From Gracilaria vermiculophylla (lineage: Eukaryota > Rhodophyta > Florideophyceae > Gracilariales > Gracilariaceae), in contig JAHNZQ020000004.1 of the NCBI GenBank assembly GCA_019155205.2, positions 105,250 to 126,543 on the forward strand: a DNA stretch of 21,294 bases. The letters are read 5' to 3'. Positions 1 to 10,281 of the stretch are shown here, in pieces. The notes under the pieces are model-generated. The model was not told where the DNA came from, did no database searches, and worked only from the letters and a program-made list of their open reading frames with translations. The position numbers and the translations under genes were made by a program. How positions within the stretch are numbered: the first letter of the stretch is position 1; every line of letters begins with the position of its first letter.

Positions 1-319
1 GGGACACCCCCAGATGGGGCTAGTGAAGCTAATACTATTCATAACCACGGTTGTGGCAGCCGGGAGCGGATGAAATACTTATGACGACCGCTGTTGCGGC
101 AGACCCTCGACGGGGCGTTGCACTACACTCGCTACTGTACTAATTATTTGCATAAATTAACTAAAATAAATAATAATTCTACCGTTCCTCAAGGATACTG
201 TAGCGCACGTGGGCCGGATGATGTACCACGTGGCCCAGTCAATAAAATACGAGCCCTCCTTAGGAATATTATACCTAAGGGCCAAACCACCCTATTTCCG
301 TAGGAGCCACTGTACTACA
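1..319 (-). mobile_element. LTR of a retroelement, 5' part, cut by the window edge
   Basis: Read on the minus strand from 319 downward, this stretch starts with TGTAGTACAGTG, the same start as the LTR at 16640 on the plus strand. The two match at roughly 85% by eye over about 190 bases, then diverge, with the left copy longer. Similarity stops sharply at 319/320, which gives one element boundary beginning with the TG expected of an LTR. Shared parts include an AT-rich hairpin segment and a TTATTTATTTTAG tract. Whether this is a solo LTR or the 5' LTR of a minus-strand element running off the left edge cannot be told. It abuts, and probably interrupts, the Harbinger transposase. Confidence 0.8.
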
Positions 320-1536
320 TAACATACTCTGAGCACAAGAGGAGGCAGAACGGAACTGGTCAATACAACATACCGTTCACCAGACACGTTTGCTTCAGCC
401 CCCATGTGTGGCATGTACGAGGAGAGCAGTTGATTCAAGCCAACAATGCGTGACCTGTAATTGAATAGATATACTGCACACAGTAAAACGAGACGACGTT
501 CGCCTCTTTCTTCGTAGAGCATTCGATCTTTCATACGCGGGAATGAACCCTGAAATGCCCTCAATCCCCATTCCGCACCCTGTCTTGCCGATGTCGCCTG
601 CCGCAACAGCACAATCTGCTCAGCATTTGCCGCCGCGCTCTTGTCCTGTGCCGACTTTATTAGGAATGGGTACATCCCGCGAGAATATGCCGAGTCTACA
701 ACACACTTACCTCCTTATTTGTTGAATGCTGATTCCAGTTTATCGTAAACCCCATCCCATTCTGATACCATTGAATCATGCATGCTCCCAGAGGCGTTTA
801 ATGCGCAAGAAATGATCACTCCGCTTGGTGCAAATACTAAGACGTTCGTATCATAGTGATCATGCGTCCAGCCGTTGTAAAATCGATTTTGTGTAACATA
901 GTCTCATGCCTGCTCCAGTCGGATCTTAAGGTCGTCAGCCACTGGATAGACATCTTTTAAAGATTAGCATTTGTCTGAGAACGCCTTCATATACTCTCCA
1001 GCCTCTGCTTCCGACGGCATGCAAACTTGCAACTTTTCCTCACTACTGAGAACCATTAGCAATATTCGCCTGGCAAAACGTATGAATAGTGAGCATACTG
1101 AAGCAGTGATCCCAAAAATCATGCAAAGAGTCATAGTCGATTCTCTTGTTCTTTGGCATGCCAGCACGATCCCTAAAGCCTGAAGTGCTGAAAGCGAATG
1201 CGGTCGACCTCAACGATCTTCGCGCTGTGGCAGAAGGCGTACAAGGCCGTTCATTGAGTACGGTGAATATCGATCATACTCTATGCTGAATGGTTCCAGT
1301 ATGTGTAGATAGCTTTGGTGATCAAATCCTGTTAAAGTGATGAGAGATTGGTCACAGTTAGCCCTATACAGCTGCGTGAAAGGGCTATCAGAAGGCTGCA
1401 GAAGTGCTCTGCGACTTATGCACTGGACACGTCTGCGCATACCTTGAGACGATAATCGCTCTCTGAATGGAAGTGCAGCTCGTCGGCGGCGATGTTGAAG
1501 GAGAAGGATCATGAGAATTGTGGTCATGCTCGTCAT
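292..1536 (-). pseudogene. PIF/Harbinger-type transposase (DDE_4), decayed
   Basis: One minus-strand frame runs from about 1536 to 292 with no frameshift but stops at 1210-1212 (TGA), 964-966 (TAA), 904-906 (TGA) and 715-717 (TAA). Order of motifs: an Arg-rich start (LLLQHRRRRAALPFRERL), QLYRANCDQSLITLTGFDH, LSALQALG, MIFGITASVCSLF, then the nuclease core with DYVTQNRFYNGWTHDHYDTN, CVVDSAYSRGMYPFLIKS and AEWGLRAFQGSFPRMKDR. These match the PIF/Harbinger DDE_4 nuclease family; the catalytic acids appear as Asp in VADD, Asp in VVDS and Glu in AEWG. I chose the ATG at 1536 because it precedes the Arg-rich block; the frame is open further upstream. The C-terminus (last codons to 292) runs into the LTR whose boundary is 319, so the natural end is lost or replaced. 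The family moves DNA by cut and paste with a second Myb-like protein, which is not seen here. Confidence 0.85.
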
Positions 1537-1989
1537 TGGAAGAAATGCGATTGGCGGGACTTGAATACCAACAACCACCCCTCCTACCCCCTTGGATTCC
1601 GTATGACATTTCCGTGGCTTTGGAGAGGTGATCAAATTTGATTCGACTCTTTATCGGCATAATTGGGTCTTGCTTAAATTGGGTTTTCAGGTTTGGCCCA
1701 ATCTCAAATTTGAGCAACTGCCAAATTTGAATTTTAGGAATGACCCACTGATTGAATGCGAGCGCACGGCTGAACACTTGCAATATCCACGTGTTCAGCC
1801 GTAGGCCCTGCACCGTAGTTTCGGAGAGGCCGATCATCTACAGGACAAAATACCGAGGGTGGGCCGGCAACGCAACGATCGGCTTGGCGACACTCGAACC
1901 GAATCTTTCTCACGCCCTTCAACCGTGTTGAGCTACGACACCTGTCGTAGGGTGCGACTGGGACTAATCGCTAAAGTGCATAATCATCA
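1537..1989. other. No recognisable gene
   Basis: Short ORFs on the minus strand (1388-1837, 1734-1922) overlap the transposase start in other frames and show no family motif. The segment may contain the Harbinger 5' flank, but I could not identify its terminal inverted repeat or a target duplication. Confidence 0.4.
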
Positions 1990-2468
1990 GTGGAAGTGAA
2001 GTTCGAGGGTTTCCACAGTTTGTCGAGCAGCAGAATTTGTGCTCTCATGGCAACCGAGTGTCTCTTGGAACTGCACCGCGTTTTGTCAAAATCCGACTTT
2101 GATACAGTTGAGTCGTTTATCTTGCTCTACAAAGAGTTTTCTTCGGAAACATCCGGTCAAACGAGAGCCTGCTTTCAACTTTTTATTGATAATCTTGAAG
2201 TAAGGTACAAGAGGAAGTTCGAGAACTGCCAAAAGGTGCTTTCTTTAACCTTGGAAGACATCGAACAGCAAATCTCTTGAGAATGAATCAACGATCTCCT
2301 GAATCTGAGAGGAGGAGGAACAAAGGCAAAATGCGAGGAATGTGTGGAGATAACAAGAATCGAGCAATGTGTGATCGATCCGCTAAAAGTGAGTACATTA
2401 AAGGGCTGGCACAGGCTGGGAAACTTTCGGACGAAAATCAAAAGCTTGCCATCAGCAACGGCGCGCGG
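1990..2468 (+). pseudogene. Unrecognised ORF, possibly interrupted
   Basis: A 96-codon ORF ends in TGA at 2278-2280; its first ATG is at 2047 (the 1990 start is GTG). It reads like real protein, amphipathic and helical, with LLELHRVLSKSDFDTVESF and VLSLTLEDIEQQIS. After two close stops (2278-2280 and 2284-2286) the same frame stays open to about 2466 and contains a KAKCEECVEITRIEQC cluster with a CxxC pair. This suggests one small helical protein with possible metal-binding cysteines, broken like its neighbours. I do not recognise a family. It could instead be a chance ORF, or a 5' exon whose partner I cannot see. Confidence 0.3.
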
Positions 2469-2690
2469 TGCTTGAGCCCGAGGCGCAATTGTTGAACGCC
2501 GCTGTAGTTCGCTCCTATTGTTGCGCCGTCCCTTCTATCTCACGTGTTCATCGTCGCTTTCTTCAGAAGAAGTTCTTCTACCCTCGCCCTCCTAGCGCGC
2601 ACCGTCAGCGTCTACGACCTGTCGACGGATATATCCCACACACACCCCACCTCCCGTCCCCTCGCCCTTCAGCGTGTCCTCCGCGTTGTC

Positions 2691-5340
2691 ATGAAGGGTT
2701 CGGCCAAGATTTGTTGGATTTGGCTTTGTCCTCTCCATCATTGTCATTGCCGCCGTTGCTGGGCTTGTTTTGTATTTCACCGCTATCATGGATGAGTTGG
2801 CTGGTCCTCTTACCGAGTCGAAGTCGGACTTCACCGCCATTACCTCTCTTGTCGACCATCTTGCGCACGCCGTCCCGGGTTTTTAATATCGTGAGGTGGA
2901 TTTCAATGGCGATGGCGTCAAGTCCGTGCAGCTTAATGGCTCGCGTTCTCATACCCATTACTTTGATGCGGGACCCCCCATCATTGAGGGCAAGCTTGTG
3001 GAGATGGTTTGGTTCAACAAGAACACCGTAGATCGACTCGGAGTCGGTCCCAGACCCATTGCCTAGTTTCCTGTGGGCAAGACTACCGTCGGTCTCACTG
3101 TAACTGATAATCGCGATGATTCTCACACCGATTATGCCACCGTTATTATTGAGAAGCCCATTGATCATGGCGCTTATTGTTATTATTACGAAAAGTCATC
3201 GTCGTCCGCAATCTCCGTGTCGGACAAGCTTGCTGATGGTGCACGTCCCATCTTCGCTACCAAGGTAACCGATATCGACTTTGCTTCCGTTGCTGATTTC
3301 CATGCCTTGCAAAGATCCACCCAGGTTCAAATGCGCTGCAATTTCCTCGCAAAGGGAGGAAAGACTACCAAATTTTCCGTCACTCACATTGGACCGGTGC
3401 GTATTCTCGTCGGTGACGAGCTTGTCCTAGAGTCTGATACAGCCGAAGGAATCTCCACTTCGTCCTCATACCAAATCCCATCCGGCACGCATACCATACA
3501 ACTTCTCTGCTCACGTTCATCAACTTCTGACGCTAAACTACAACCGACTGCTGAGGGACAAAAGCTCCAGTGCGATTTGTCCAACATTCTTCCCGTCTTA
3601 ACAGCTGCTGACCCTCGTACATCGCAGATTTCTGGCGGAGGTACTGCTACAATATATGGCGTTGGTCTGTTCAATGGCGTGGAGTTGCGCTTCGGTGAGA
3701 AAGAAGTTGACATTCTCGTCGACCAATCTACCGACACTGAGGTTGTTGTTACCGTGCTGGAGTCTTCTGGTTCTGGCGTCGTGTATATCACTGCCGCAAA
3801 TAAGGTCGGTGTCTCCAACGCTTTGGCATTTCAATACTCGAGCTCTGCGTTGCCCCCCATTCGGTTTAGCGAATCTCGCGTGCGTGAAGGCGAGAACCCT
3901 TTGGTGATGAACTTAATTACTGGAATCAAGTATGGTCCGGATCATAGGTACCATCTAAGCGCCATGAATAGCAGTGTTCACTCATTCTCCGCTGGTTATG
4001 ACATGAAGGCCAACGATCTTTGCACCTCACCTTCTCTTGGGAAACATCGCGCAATACTTGGCTTGGCTTTCAATCCGGCAGATACTGACTTCAAGTTGTA
4101 CGTATCTGTTTCTGTTTTGGACTGGAAGACGCACAACAGGCTAGACGGACCCCGGGGTTGGGCTAACGGTCAGATTCTGCTTCTCAAGAAAGATGTCTAC
4201 GGCAAATGTTTGAACAAGGTTGGCGACCCAGTCATTACTGGCCTTCCTGTTTCTAACCATGACCATGGCGTGAATGGCTTGGTGTTTGACGACGATGGAA
4301 AGCTACATATACAAGTTGGTGGATTTACCAACGCTGGGCTGAACGACGCAAGCTCTAGAATGGGCCGCTGTGATGAGAACCCGCTCAGTGGCGCTAGTTT
4401 AATGGCAGACGTACGTAAGTCTGGTTTCAACGGCAATGTGAAGCATGACAACGATGACCCAGCGAAAGCGAATCATATCAGCGGAGATGTCAGCGTTTTC
4501 TCTCCCGGATGGCGTAACTCATACGGAACCAATTCTCATTCGAACGGGTTTCTGTATGCTACTGACAATAGTGCTTCGGCTGGGTTTGGAGACATGTCTA
4601 TTTCTTGCACCGCTTCTACCAAATACGTTGGAAAAAATCTTGACGATAAGCTTGGAAAGGTGCAAAAGGGTAAGTATGGTGGTCATCCAAACCGTAACAG
4701 GGGTAAAAAGGATCCTAGACAATGTAAGTTTATGGACGCAAGGGAGCCGTCAAACGAGTTCTACCAGAAACCAATTGCTACGTTTGAGTGATCCACTGAT
4801 GGTGTGATGGAGTATACAGCAAACAGTTTCAAAGTACAGCTCAAGGGAGATATTGTGTGCTCAAAGTATACAACAGAGAGCTCGCCCGGCAAAGTGTTCC
4901 GCGTGCAACTGGATGCAAAGGGAAATCTCAAGAAGGGCCCCGATGAGTTGTGGCTGTCCAGTGGACTGTCCATCGAGATGTCTCCGCACGGTCAAGTTTT
5001 GATGCCTCGAGTTTACAAGATGGAGCTTGTTGTACTGTCACCCATTACAGAGAATGGCTTTCTTCCGGTGTTCACGGCCGTCTTACCATTCCGAGGCCCG
5101 TCCATAGGAGGGAACGAGGTTATTGTGACCGGCGAAAATCTGACCCCCGGTGCCGTCGCGGTTTTCGGGGATAAGAAAAGCATAAGTGTATCAGCAGTGT
5201 CATTGGACAAGAGGAGCTTCATGTGCAAGGTACCGCGTGGAAGTCCAGGACAGCGGGTCTCAGTGTCACTGCAGTTTTCCGATGACAGCCTTAACGGAGG
5301 GGCCGGTAGTGGGGTAGACTATGTATACATGAATGTTTGA
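2691..5340 (+). pseudogene. PKD / IPT-TIG / glucose-sorbosone dehydrogenase-like extracellular protein, decayed
   Basis: The start ATG at 2691 gives a short basic leader; after a one-base shift near 2715 the frame (coordinates = 1 mod 3) gives a hydrophobic segment, GFGFVLSIIVIAAVAGLVLY, a signal anchor. That frame then continues to 5340 with stops at 2884-2886 (TAA), 3064-3066 (TAG) and 4789-4791 (TGA), and homology is continuous across all of them. Domains: PKD-like (about 2887-3156, ending GLTVTDNRDDSHTDYATVII), a beta-sandwich region (3160-3570), IPT/TIG (3594-3840), a glucose/sorbosone-dehydrogenase beta-propeller (about 3900-5030, with HDHGVNGLVFDDDGKLHI and SPGWRNSYG), and a second IPT/TIG (about 5075-5337). 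Propellers of this family oxidise sugars with PQQ or act as extracellular binding modules; which applies here is unknown. Length, about 880 codons, fits a near-complete copy. The longest uninterrupted piece is 3073-4791. Confidence 0.8.
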
Positions 5341-6659
5341 TCAGCGAGACAATTGCAACAAGATAACACTATTGCAGTGTATTGCACAGGCTGTCCGAAG
5401 CCGTGACGAGAAGGCTTCCTTCAATGAGAACCATGAGCACATCATTCGTTGCGGGACGCTCTGTTTCGAGGTGTTTAATCTCCCGAGGCATTGGATTTCT
5501 TCTTACTGCTTTTGGTGTGCGTACAATTCAGTTTGTTTCAACACAGTCATTGCCTATTGTTCTTTAGTAAGGTCTGCCGACCGTTGTTTTGAGACCGTGG
5601 GATAGAGCTGAAAGGCCAAATACCCTTAAGGCCATCATCGAATCAAGTTCAACGCTGACCCGCGGTATCTATCACACTATACCGTGATATTTCTTTGAAA
5701 GGCTTTTGACAGCGCGAGTCCATAGATGAAGTTATTCTCCTTTAGTTCACCTCTCACTGATAGTGCAGCCACTCATCCGATACCACAGGGTTCCTCACAG
5801 ACCGTCCAGTGCTAGTTTGGGATAACGGGGCTTCAACTGTCTTGTTTGTTCATTATCATTCAGATGTACCCAAAGAACTATGCTCATATCTATTTCGTTC
5901 TGTTCTATGACTTTTTCTTGCTTTCTTCTCGAGATGAAAGGTTGAGAGGGGAACCTTTTCCTTCTGTCATTCCAAAAACCAGACCAATAGTCTGTCGCAG
6001 ATCAAGTAAGCCCCATCAGAACGCAATTGAAAAAGGAGCTTATGGACTTGTTAGGAGGATGAGAAAGGACGCAACAAGCAAAACGATTGGCCATTAAACC
6101 TAGCATCCACTCGAATAACATCCTTCGAGAAAGCAATTGGCCATCACTGTAGTAGAACCCCAAATTTGAGCCATGTTCTGCATTTCCATATCATGTCTTC
6201 TAGAATGTCTTCTAGAAGAGTCACCTATCTGATATGACGAAGAAGACTTTGCGAGGAGATGAGAGCGTTTCCTAAGGGTACCCAGTTTCAGTCGTTAGTA
6301 GTCACAGAGACAGGATATGTTCACGTAGAGACGCCGCCGGTTAGTGAACCATCGCACTACAGCAACAAGTATGTCAAAGAGCAGCGGTTCCGCTGGCAAC
6401 TTTTACTCTTTAACGGTACAAACATGCGCTCATCGGTCAACAATTAGAAGAATGGCACAGATAGTATCACGCAAGCACACAGCAACAAAGCTGGTGCTAT
6501 TCAGTCGCTTCCCAGAGGAACAAACGCAATCTTGCATATTCAATAAGCACACCATACTTGAACACAGAAAAGGATCTCAACTATCACTCTTGAGCCTAAA
6601 TTCGTAGGATAAGGTTTGCTAGACCTTCACTGCATCTCGACAATTTCTTCAGTCGTGAG
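5341..6659. other. No recognisable gene; one small tandem duplication
   Basis: Only short ORFs (5333-5605, 5846-6097, 6259-6447, 6344-6607, all plus) without family motifs. At 6193-6216 a 12-base unit, ATGTCTTCTAGA, is repeated exactly twice in tandem. I see no RNA gene or transposon end. Confidence 0.5.
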
Positions 6660-7020
6660 ATGAAGTTGACGCTCATCGCAATCATAAAAGGTAAGGATAC
6701 CTTCTTACATTCCACCTCGAGCTGACAAGTACGGCGACTACTGCTTCGACGAAGCAGGTTCTTTTGTTGTCACCATTTTTTTGGCATGCTGTGTCTCTTC
6801 ACAAGCAACAAAGTCAGTACATCATCACATTAATCCCCATCTCTCTCTCTCTTGCAGTTGAGGCTTCATAAAAAGAGTTCTCCGGCTCTCTTATCGGCGG
6901 AATCAGCTTAATCCTTAAATGCCGTGGAAAAATTCTTACTTATTGGCCTACAACTTTGTACAGCTTAGCCAATGGGCAGTCACGGGTGTTCTGCTTGTTC
7001 TCTCCGATTTTCGGCCGGAA
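6660..7020 (+). pseudogene. Possible gene fragment with an intron-like segment and an HACD-like N-terminus
   Basis: Two weak hints lie together. First, 6691-6857 looks like a spliceosomal intron: GTAAGG at its left end, then a (CT)n tract ending TTGCAG. Second, the ORF starting at ATG 6919 begins SYLLAYNFVQLSQWAVTGVL, which fits the YLxxYNxxxxxxWxxxL start of 3-hydroxyacyl-CoA dehydratases (HACD/PAS2, very-long-chain fatty acid elongation in the ER). The match stops after about 28 residues and the rest of the ORF (to 7185) does not resemble the family. Splicing the proposed intron does not join a long ORF. This is a remnant at best. Confidence 0.25.
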
Positions 7021-7505
7021 TTCTCCCGCATGGGGTTACCATCGACAATTCTCACTGATAAAGCAGCCGGACGAAAGGCACTTACAAAACTCACCACTTC
7101 CCACCCTGTGGCAACCGTTCCGAGTTCTTCACCGGTGGCTCCCAGTGCAGAACCTTCCAACGAAGCATCACCCAGGGCAAGCTGACTGAATCGAGCTATA
7201 ATCCTGATAATTTTGGGTTGCAGTTGGCTAACGATCCCTGACATAGCTTTTCTCGATATCGGTTGAGCAATGGTGAGTGGGCTCCCTGGAATTAATTCTT
7301 CGTTCCCGTCTGATGCACCGATTATAATAGTTCGATCGGGCACAAAGAAACTCCCTATAACCGATTCATTCCGTTGAGTAACGAGACTAGGGACGAAATT
7401 CGGGCGGACTTTGCAGTTGCCGGATGGAAGAAAATCTAGAACCGATCTAGGCTCTAAGGAAGCCCTGTCTATCTCACAGACTGACTTCTGCGTGTCACCA
7501 TGCAC
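6948..7505 (-). CDS. Unrecognised ORF, 185 codons
   Basis: The ORF is open from a GTG at 7505 to 6948 and has protein-like composition (for example SVIGSFFVPDRTIIIGASDG and a Gly/Ala/Ser/Glu-rich stretch near the end) but no ATG near its start and no family I recognise. It lies 10 bases downstream of the ORF 7516-7935 on the same strand in another frame, so the two may be one gene split by a frameshift near 7510. A shorter ORF on the opposite strand (7411-7812) overlaps; I judge it less likely because its composition is less protein-like. Confidence 0.3.
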   Translation of the reverse strand: MHGDTQKSVCEIDRASLEPRSVLDFLPSGNCKVRPNFVPSLVTQRNESVIGSFFVPDRTIIIGASDGNEELIPGSPLTIAQPISRKAMSGIVSQLQPKIIRIIARFSQLALGDASLEGSALGATGEELGTVATGWEVVSFVSAFRPAALSVRIVDGNPMRENSGRKSERTSRTPVTAHWLSCTKL

Positions 7506-7515
7506 GTCGATCGTA

Positions 7516-7935
7516 TCACGGGGGGCGGAAAGCCAGCTGCACGGCGACTATAGCCTGTGTTTCAACAGGCCTGATTGGTCCATCAAGTTCGTTATAATGA
7601 TATCGATTGAGATCATTACCACAACCAACAACCCCAAAGGATCCAGGTTCAGAATCTGCCACAAAGCCACCTCCAGCAGCACGGTCAACGTTATGAAGAA
7701 AGAATGCTTCAATCCCACTAAACGGTGCAACAGGAATGTTGAAAGTCCCTGTAGGCTCTCGAACATCTCGATTGGCTCGAATCAAGATGAGAATGTTCAG
7801 AACTCGCAATAGTTGCATTCGAAGACGAGGGTTCGTCTGAAGAACTCCTAGAAACTTGAAGATAGCCTCTGTGGAAGCGGGATCGTTACCAAGTTGCTGA
7901 GTAACGATGAATTCAATCTGTTGGCCTGTTAGCAT
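7516..7935 (-). CDS. Unrecognised ORF, 139 codons
   Basis: It starts at an ATG at 7935 that overlaps the last codons of the THADA remnant, and ends in TGA at 7516-7518. The N-terminal half is helical (STEAIFKFLGVLQTNPRLRM, then QLLRVLNILILIRANRDVRE); the C-terminal half is Gly/Asn-rich with aromatic residues. No domain is recognised. It does not resemble the C-terminal tail of THADA. It may continue into 6948-7505 by a frameshift. Most genes around it are broken, so this may also be a remnant. Confidence 0.35.
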   Translation of the reverse strand: MLTGQQIEFIVTQQLGNDPASTEAIFKFLGVLQTNPRLRMQLLRVLNILILIRANRDVREPTGTFNIPVAPFSGIEAFFLHNVDRAAGGGFVADSEPGSFGVVGCGNDLNRYHYNELDGPIRPVETQAIVAVQLAFRPP

Positions 7936-9700
7936 TCCAAGGACCAGAAAAAGTTTATGGCTTCTTTGTTTGGCTTCTGTTTTCCCGACCAGTAAAATTT
8001 TGGTGAAATGGAAGAGGCGAGTGAAGCCTTGCGTTGCTCAGCCATACGTCTGAAGATTTCTGTCAGAGTTGGCAAGACGCTCTTTGTAACACTTTGCTGT
8101 CCCCAGAGATACGCTTGCACTGTTCTTAGGGCATTAGAAACAACATCAGCATGATCGTCCTGTAGGAGCCTTGTCCATAAGAGATACTCTCTTGCTCCAA
8201 GCCTTTGAGACAAGTCTGCATGTGTTTGAGAGCACTCCATCTGACTAGCTGTGAGGCTTGTACACACTGCGATGCGGCTTGAGCAACTGCTAGAGCTGAT
8301 GGCAATTTCGAGCCCTCGCATCCAGGCGGAGCATAAACGTACCCAACCCGGGTTGGCACCCACTGCCTGGCCAAGCTATATAAGGGCTTCCTCGCTTACA
8401 TCAATGCATTGATGATCTCTGCTGAGCTCAACGATCCTTGTGAGCTCTTCCTCGGTCCAATTATGCTCTCCTAAAAGGTTCGAGCTCCAGTGATTTCGTG
8501 AAAGCTCGAACAGTGTACCTTGAAGTTTTAGGGCATAAATGAGATGCTCTTCGTCTTCCGCAGTTTTGCGACAGTGTTTTACGTAGTTCAAAACTTTAAG
8601 GAACAATTCCGTCGCTTCTGTTGACACGGACTTCACTTTTTCATTTCCAACGACGTAGATCCCTAACAAAAGGCGAGCGTTTTCAAAGCCGATCAGCTTC
8701 AGCTCAGAATCGCCTGTTTTTATGTCGAACAATGCCATCTGCAGGCTAAGTAGATGTGGATGCTGCTCTGCTTTTTGAGCGATACGAGTACGGAAGATTC
8801 TTCTCCCCGCAGTGTATCATCATGAAGCTCTTGGATCGTCCATGATCTTACAAGCCATATGGTATACGATGGACATAACGCGAAGCATTGCTGCACGAGT
8901 ACAACTGCAAGGATTTCTATCGCTAGCAACCCATACTTTCTTTGGTATGTACGCCGGAAACATTTGAACTACATCCTTCACGTACTGAGCGTCTAAACCC
9001 GGCCTATCCATTGCAAAATCGCTTCAACCGTCAATAGGTCACCATGGAAATGATTTTGACGTAGAATTTGTGCGTATCTATCATGTCCTCGCGACTGTCT
9101 CTCTCCTTTTTCAACTTCACACTGATATTCTCCAGTGTCTGCCTCAGAACAATTTGGATCTAAAGGTATCGCAGAAACCGTAAGATCCTTTAAGAATCCA
9201 GCAGTGTTGAAGTGATCTCCAATGAGAAGGACAGATGCCGAGGCTGCTATGCGGCAAATGTAGTCTGATTGCCAGTGAGAGCACTTTCTCAGAACTTCTC
9301 GGAGTGGTTTGGTGGACACTAATATTGCTGGATCCTCCGGGGCTACTGGACTAAGTGAAGATAACAACCACAGCGTTGGGAATAAAGAAGGGTAATCTGT
9401 TTCTTGGTCTTTCACGGCATGCTGGACTGATAGTTGGAGTTGAGTGATAAGAAAAGGGTGCAGTTTCGGATATCTGGAAAAGAACTGTACAGGAGTGACA
9501 CCCTGCATCCGATGGCTCCAAAGAAAGGTAGCCGAGGTTCCTGTTCTCGCGGAAAACGATGAGAGCGCAGGCGGGGAATCAGCTTCATTCTTCACGCAAA
9601 CCCCAATCCCTCGTCAAATCAATGACAAAAAGAGCATCATTACCGAGTTTCGTATCAAACATGATGCAGAACAGAATGCCTTTACACAAAGTATGATAGT
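7929..9700 (-). pseudogene. THADA: THADA / Trm732-like tRNA methylation cofactor, broken C-terminal part
   Basis: THADA/Trm732 is a large HEAT-repeat scaffold that works with the FTSJ1/Trm7 methyltransferase on the tRNA anticodon loop. Minus-strand pieces in colinear order match its C-terminal third: LIRNSVMMLF (9620-9660), VQFFSRYPKLHPFLITQL (about 9430-9490), YPSLFPTLWLLSSLSP, LRQNHFHGDLLTVEAILQ (9010-9065), SDRNPCSCTRAAMLRVM (about 8880-8930), then more HEAT-like helices ending LLWTRLLQDDHADVVSNALR (about 8130-8190). Breaks: TGA 9614-9616, a frameshift near 9005, double TGA 8817-8822, TAG 8376-8378, and a frame change near 8200; the final stop is TAA 7929-7931. In the family the NHxHG motif is highly conserved and is intact here. 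The N-terminal two thirds are absent upstream. Introns could explain a frame change but not the in-frame stops inside homology. A 5'-truncated pseudogene is the simplest reading. Confidence 0.8.
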
Positions 9701-10281
9701 CTTCTCATAATACTTCAAGATTATAAAACTAGAACGGGATAACTGGTTGAACAAACACGTGTTTACGGAACAAGGAGCAGAATAGAACAGAAAGATCGGA
9801 GCTGCTTGTTGTTGAGCCCCCCCAGCATCAGAAGAGGGAGCTGGCGAGGTTCCTAACTCCAAAACAGAACCGACATTACGTATGAACCAGCGTAACACTC
9901 ACAAAGAGCCTAAGACAGTGCGGATATCGAAAAGTATCGGACTACAACAAAATGTAGTCCAGCACGAGCACATACTTCACATAGCGTGTAGAACATGAGC
10001 GACAACCGATAAGCAAGTCCATCACAAGCAAAAGCACTGCATGCTACACTGACACAACGGTTTACATACTTATCCCCTTTTGAGACAAACCATAAACGCG
10101 AGAAGAAGTATGAACAACAATTCCAAGCAGCATCGGAGCTGTGACAATAACAACACGAAGTATAGGACTACCGGAACTCAGACGGAGGGAAACGCTGGAC
10201 GTCAACCAAACGAGCGGTTAGCATCCCGACGTTCACAGTCAGAAGTAGCAAGCGGTAATTGGCCAGTAAAGAGTAATAGCG
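9701..10281. other. No recognisable gene
   Basis: Upstream flank of both the THADA remnant (minus) and the amine oxidase remnant (plus). The ORF 10080-10349 is rich in Asn, Arg and Ser, with no motif. Neither the missing THADA N-terminal part nor the N-terminal domains of the amine oxidase are visible here. Confidence 0.5.

Noticed and set aside
2468..3031. 187-codon plus-strand ORF before the TIG/dehydrogenase gene
   Set aside because: It is an out-of-frame shadow: the product is low-complexity Ser/Leu/Pro/Arg, while another frame of the same DNA gives the signal anchor and PKD domain.
7411..7812. 133-codon plus-strand ORF
   Set aside because: It overlaps the two minus-strand ORFs; its composition (Ser/Thr/Asn-rich, no hydrophobic core pattern) looks less like a folded protein.
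8993..9011. A tiny intron explaining the THADA frame change
   Set aside because: The two frames overlap at this point, leaving no room for a spliceable intron; a simple indel fits, and in-frame stops elsewhere in the gene show decay.
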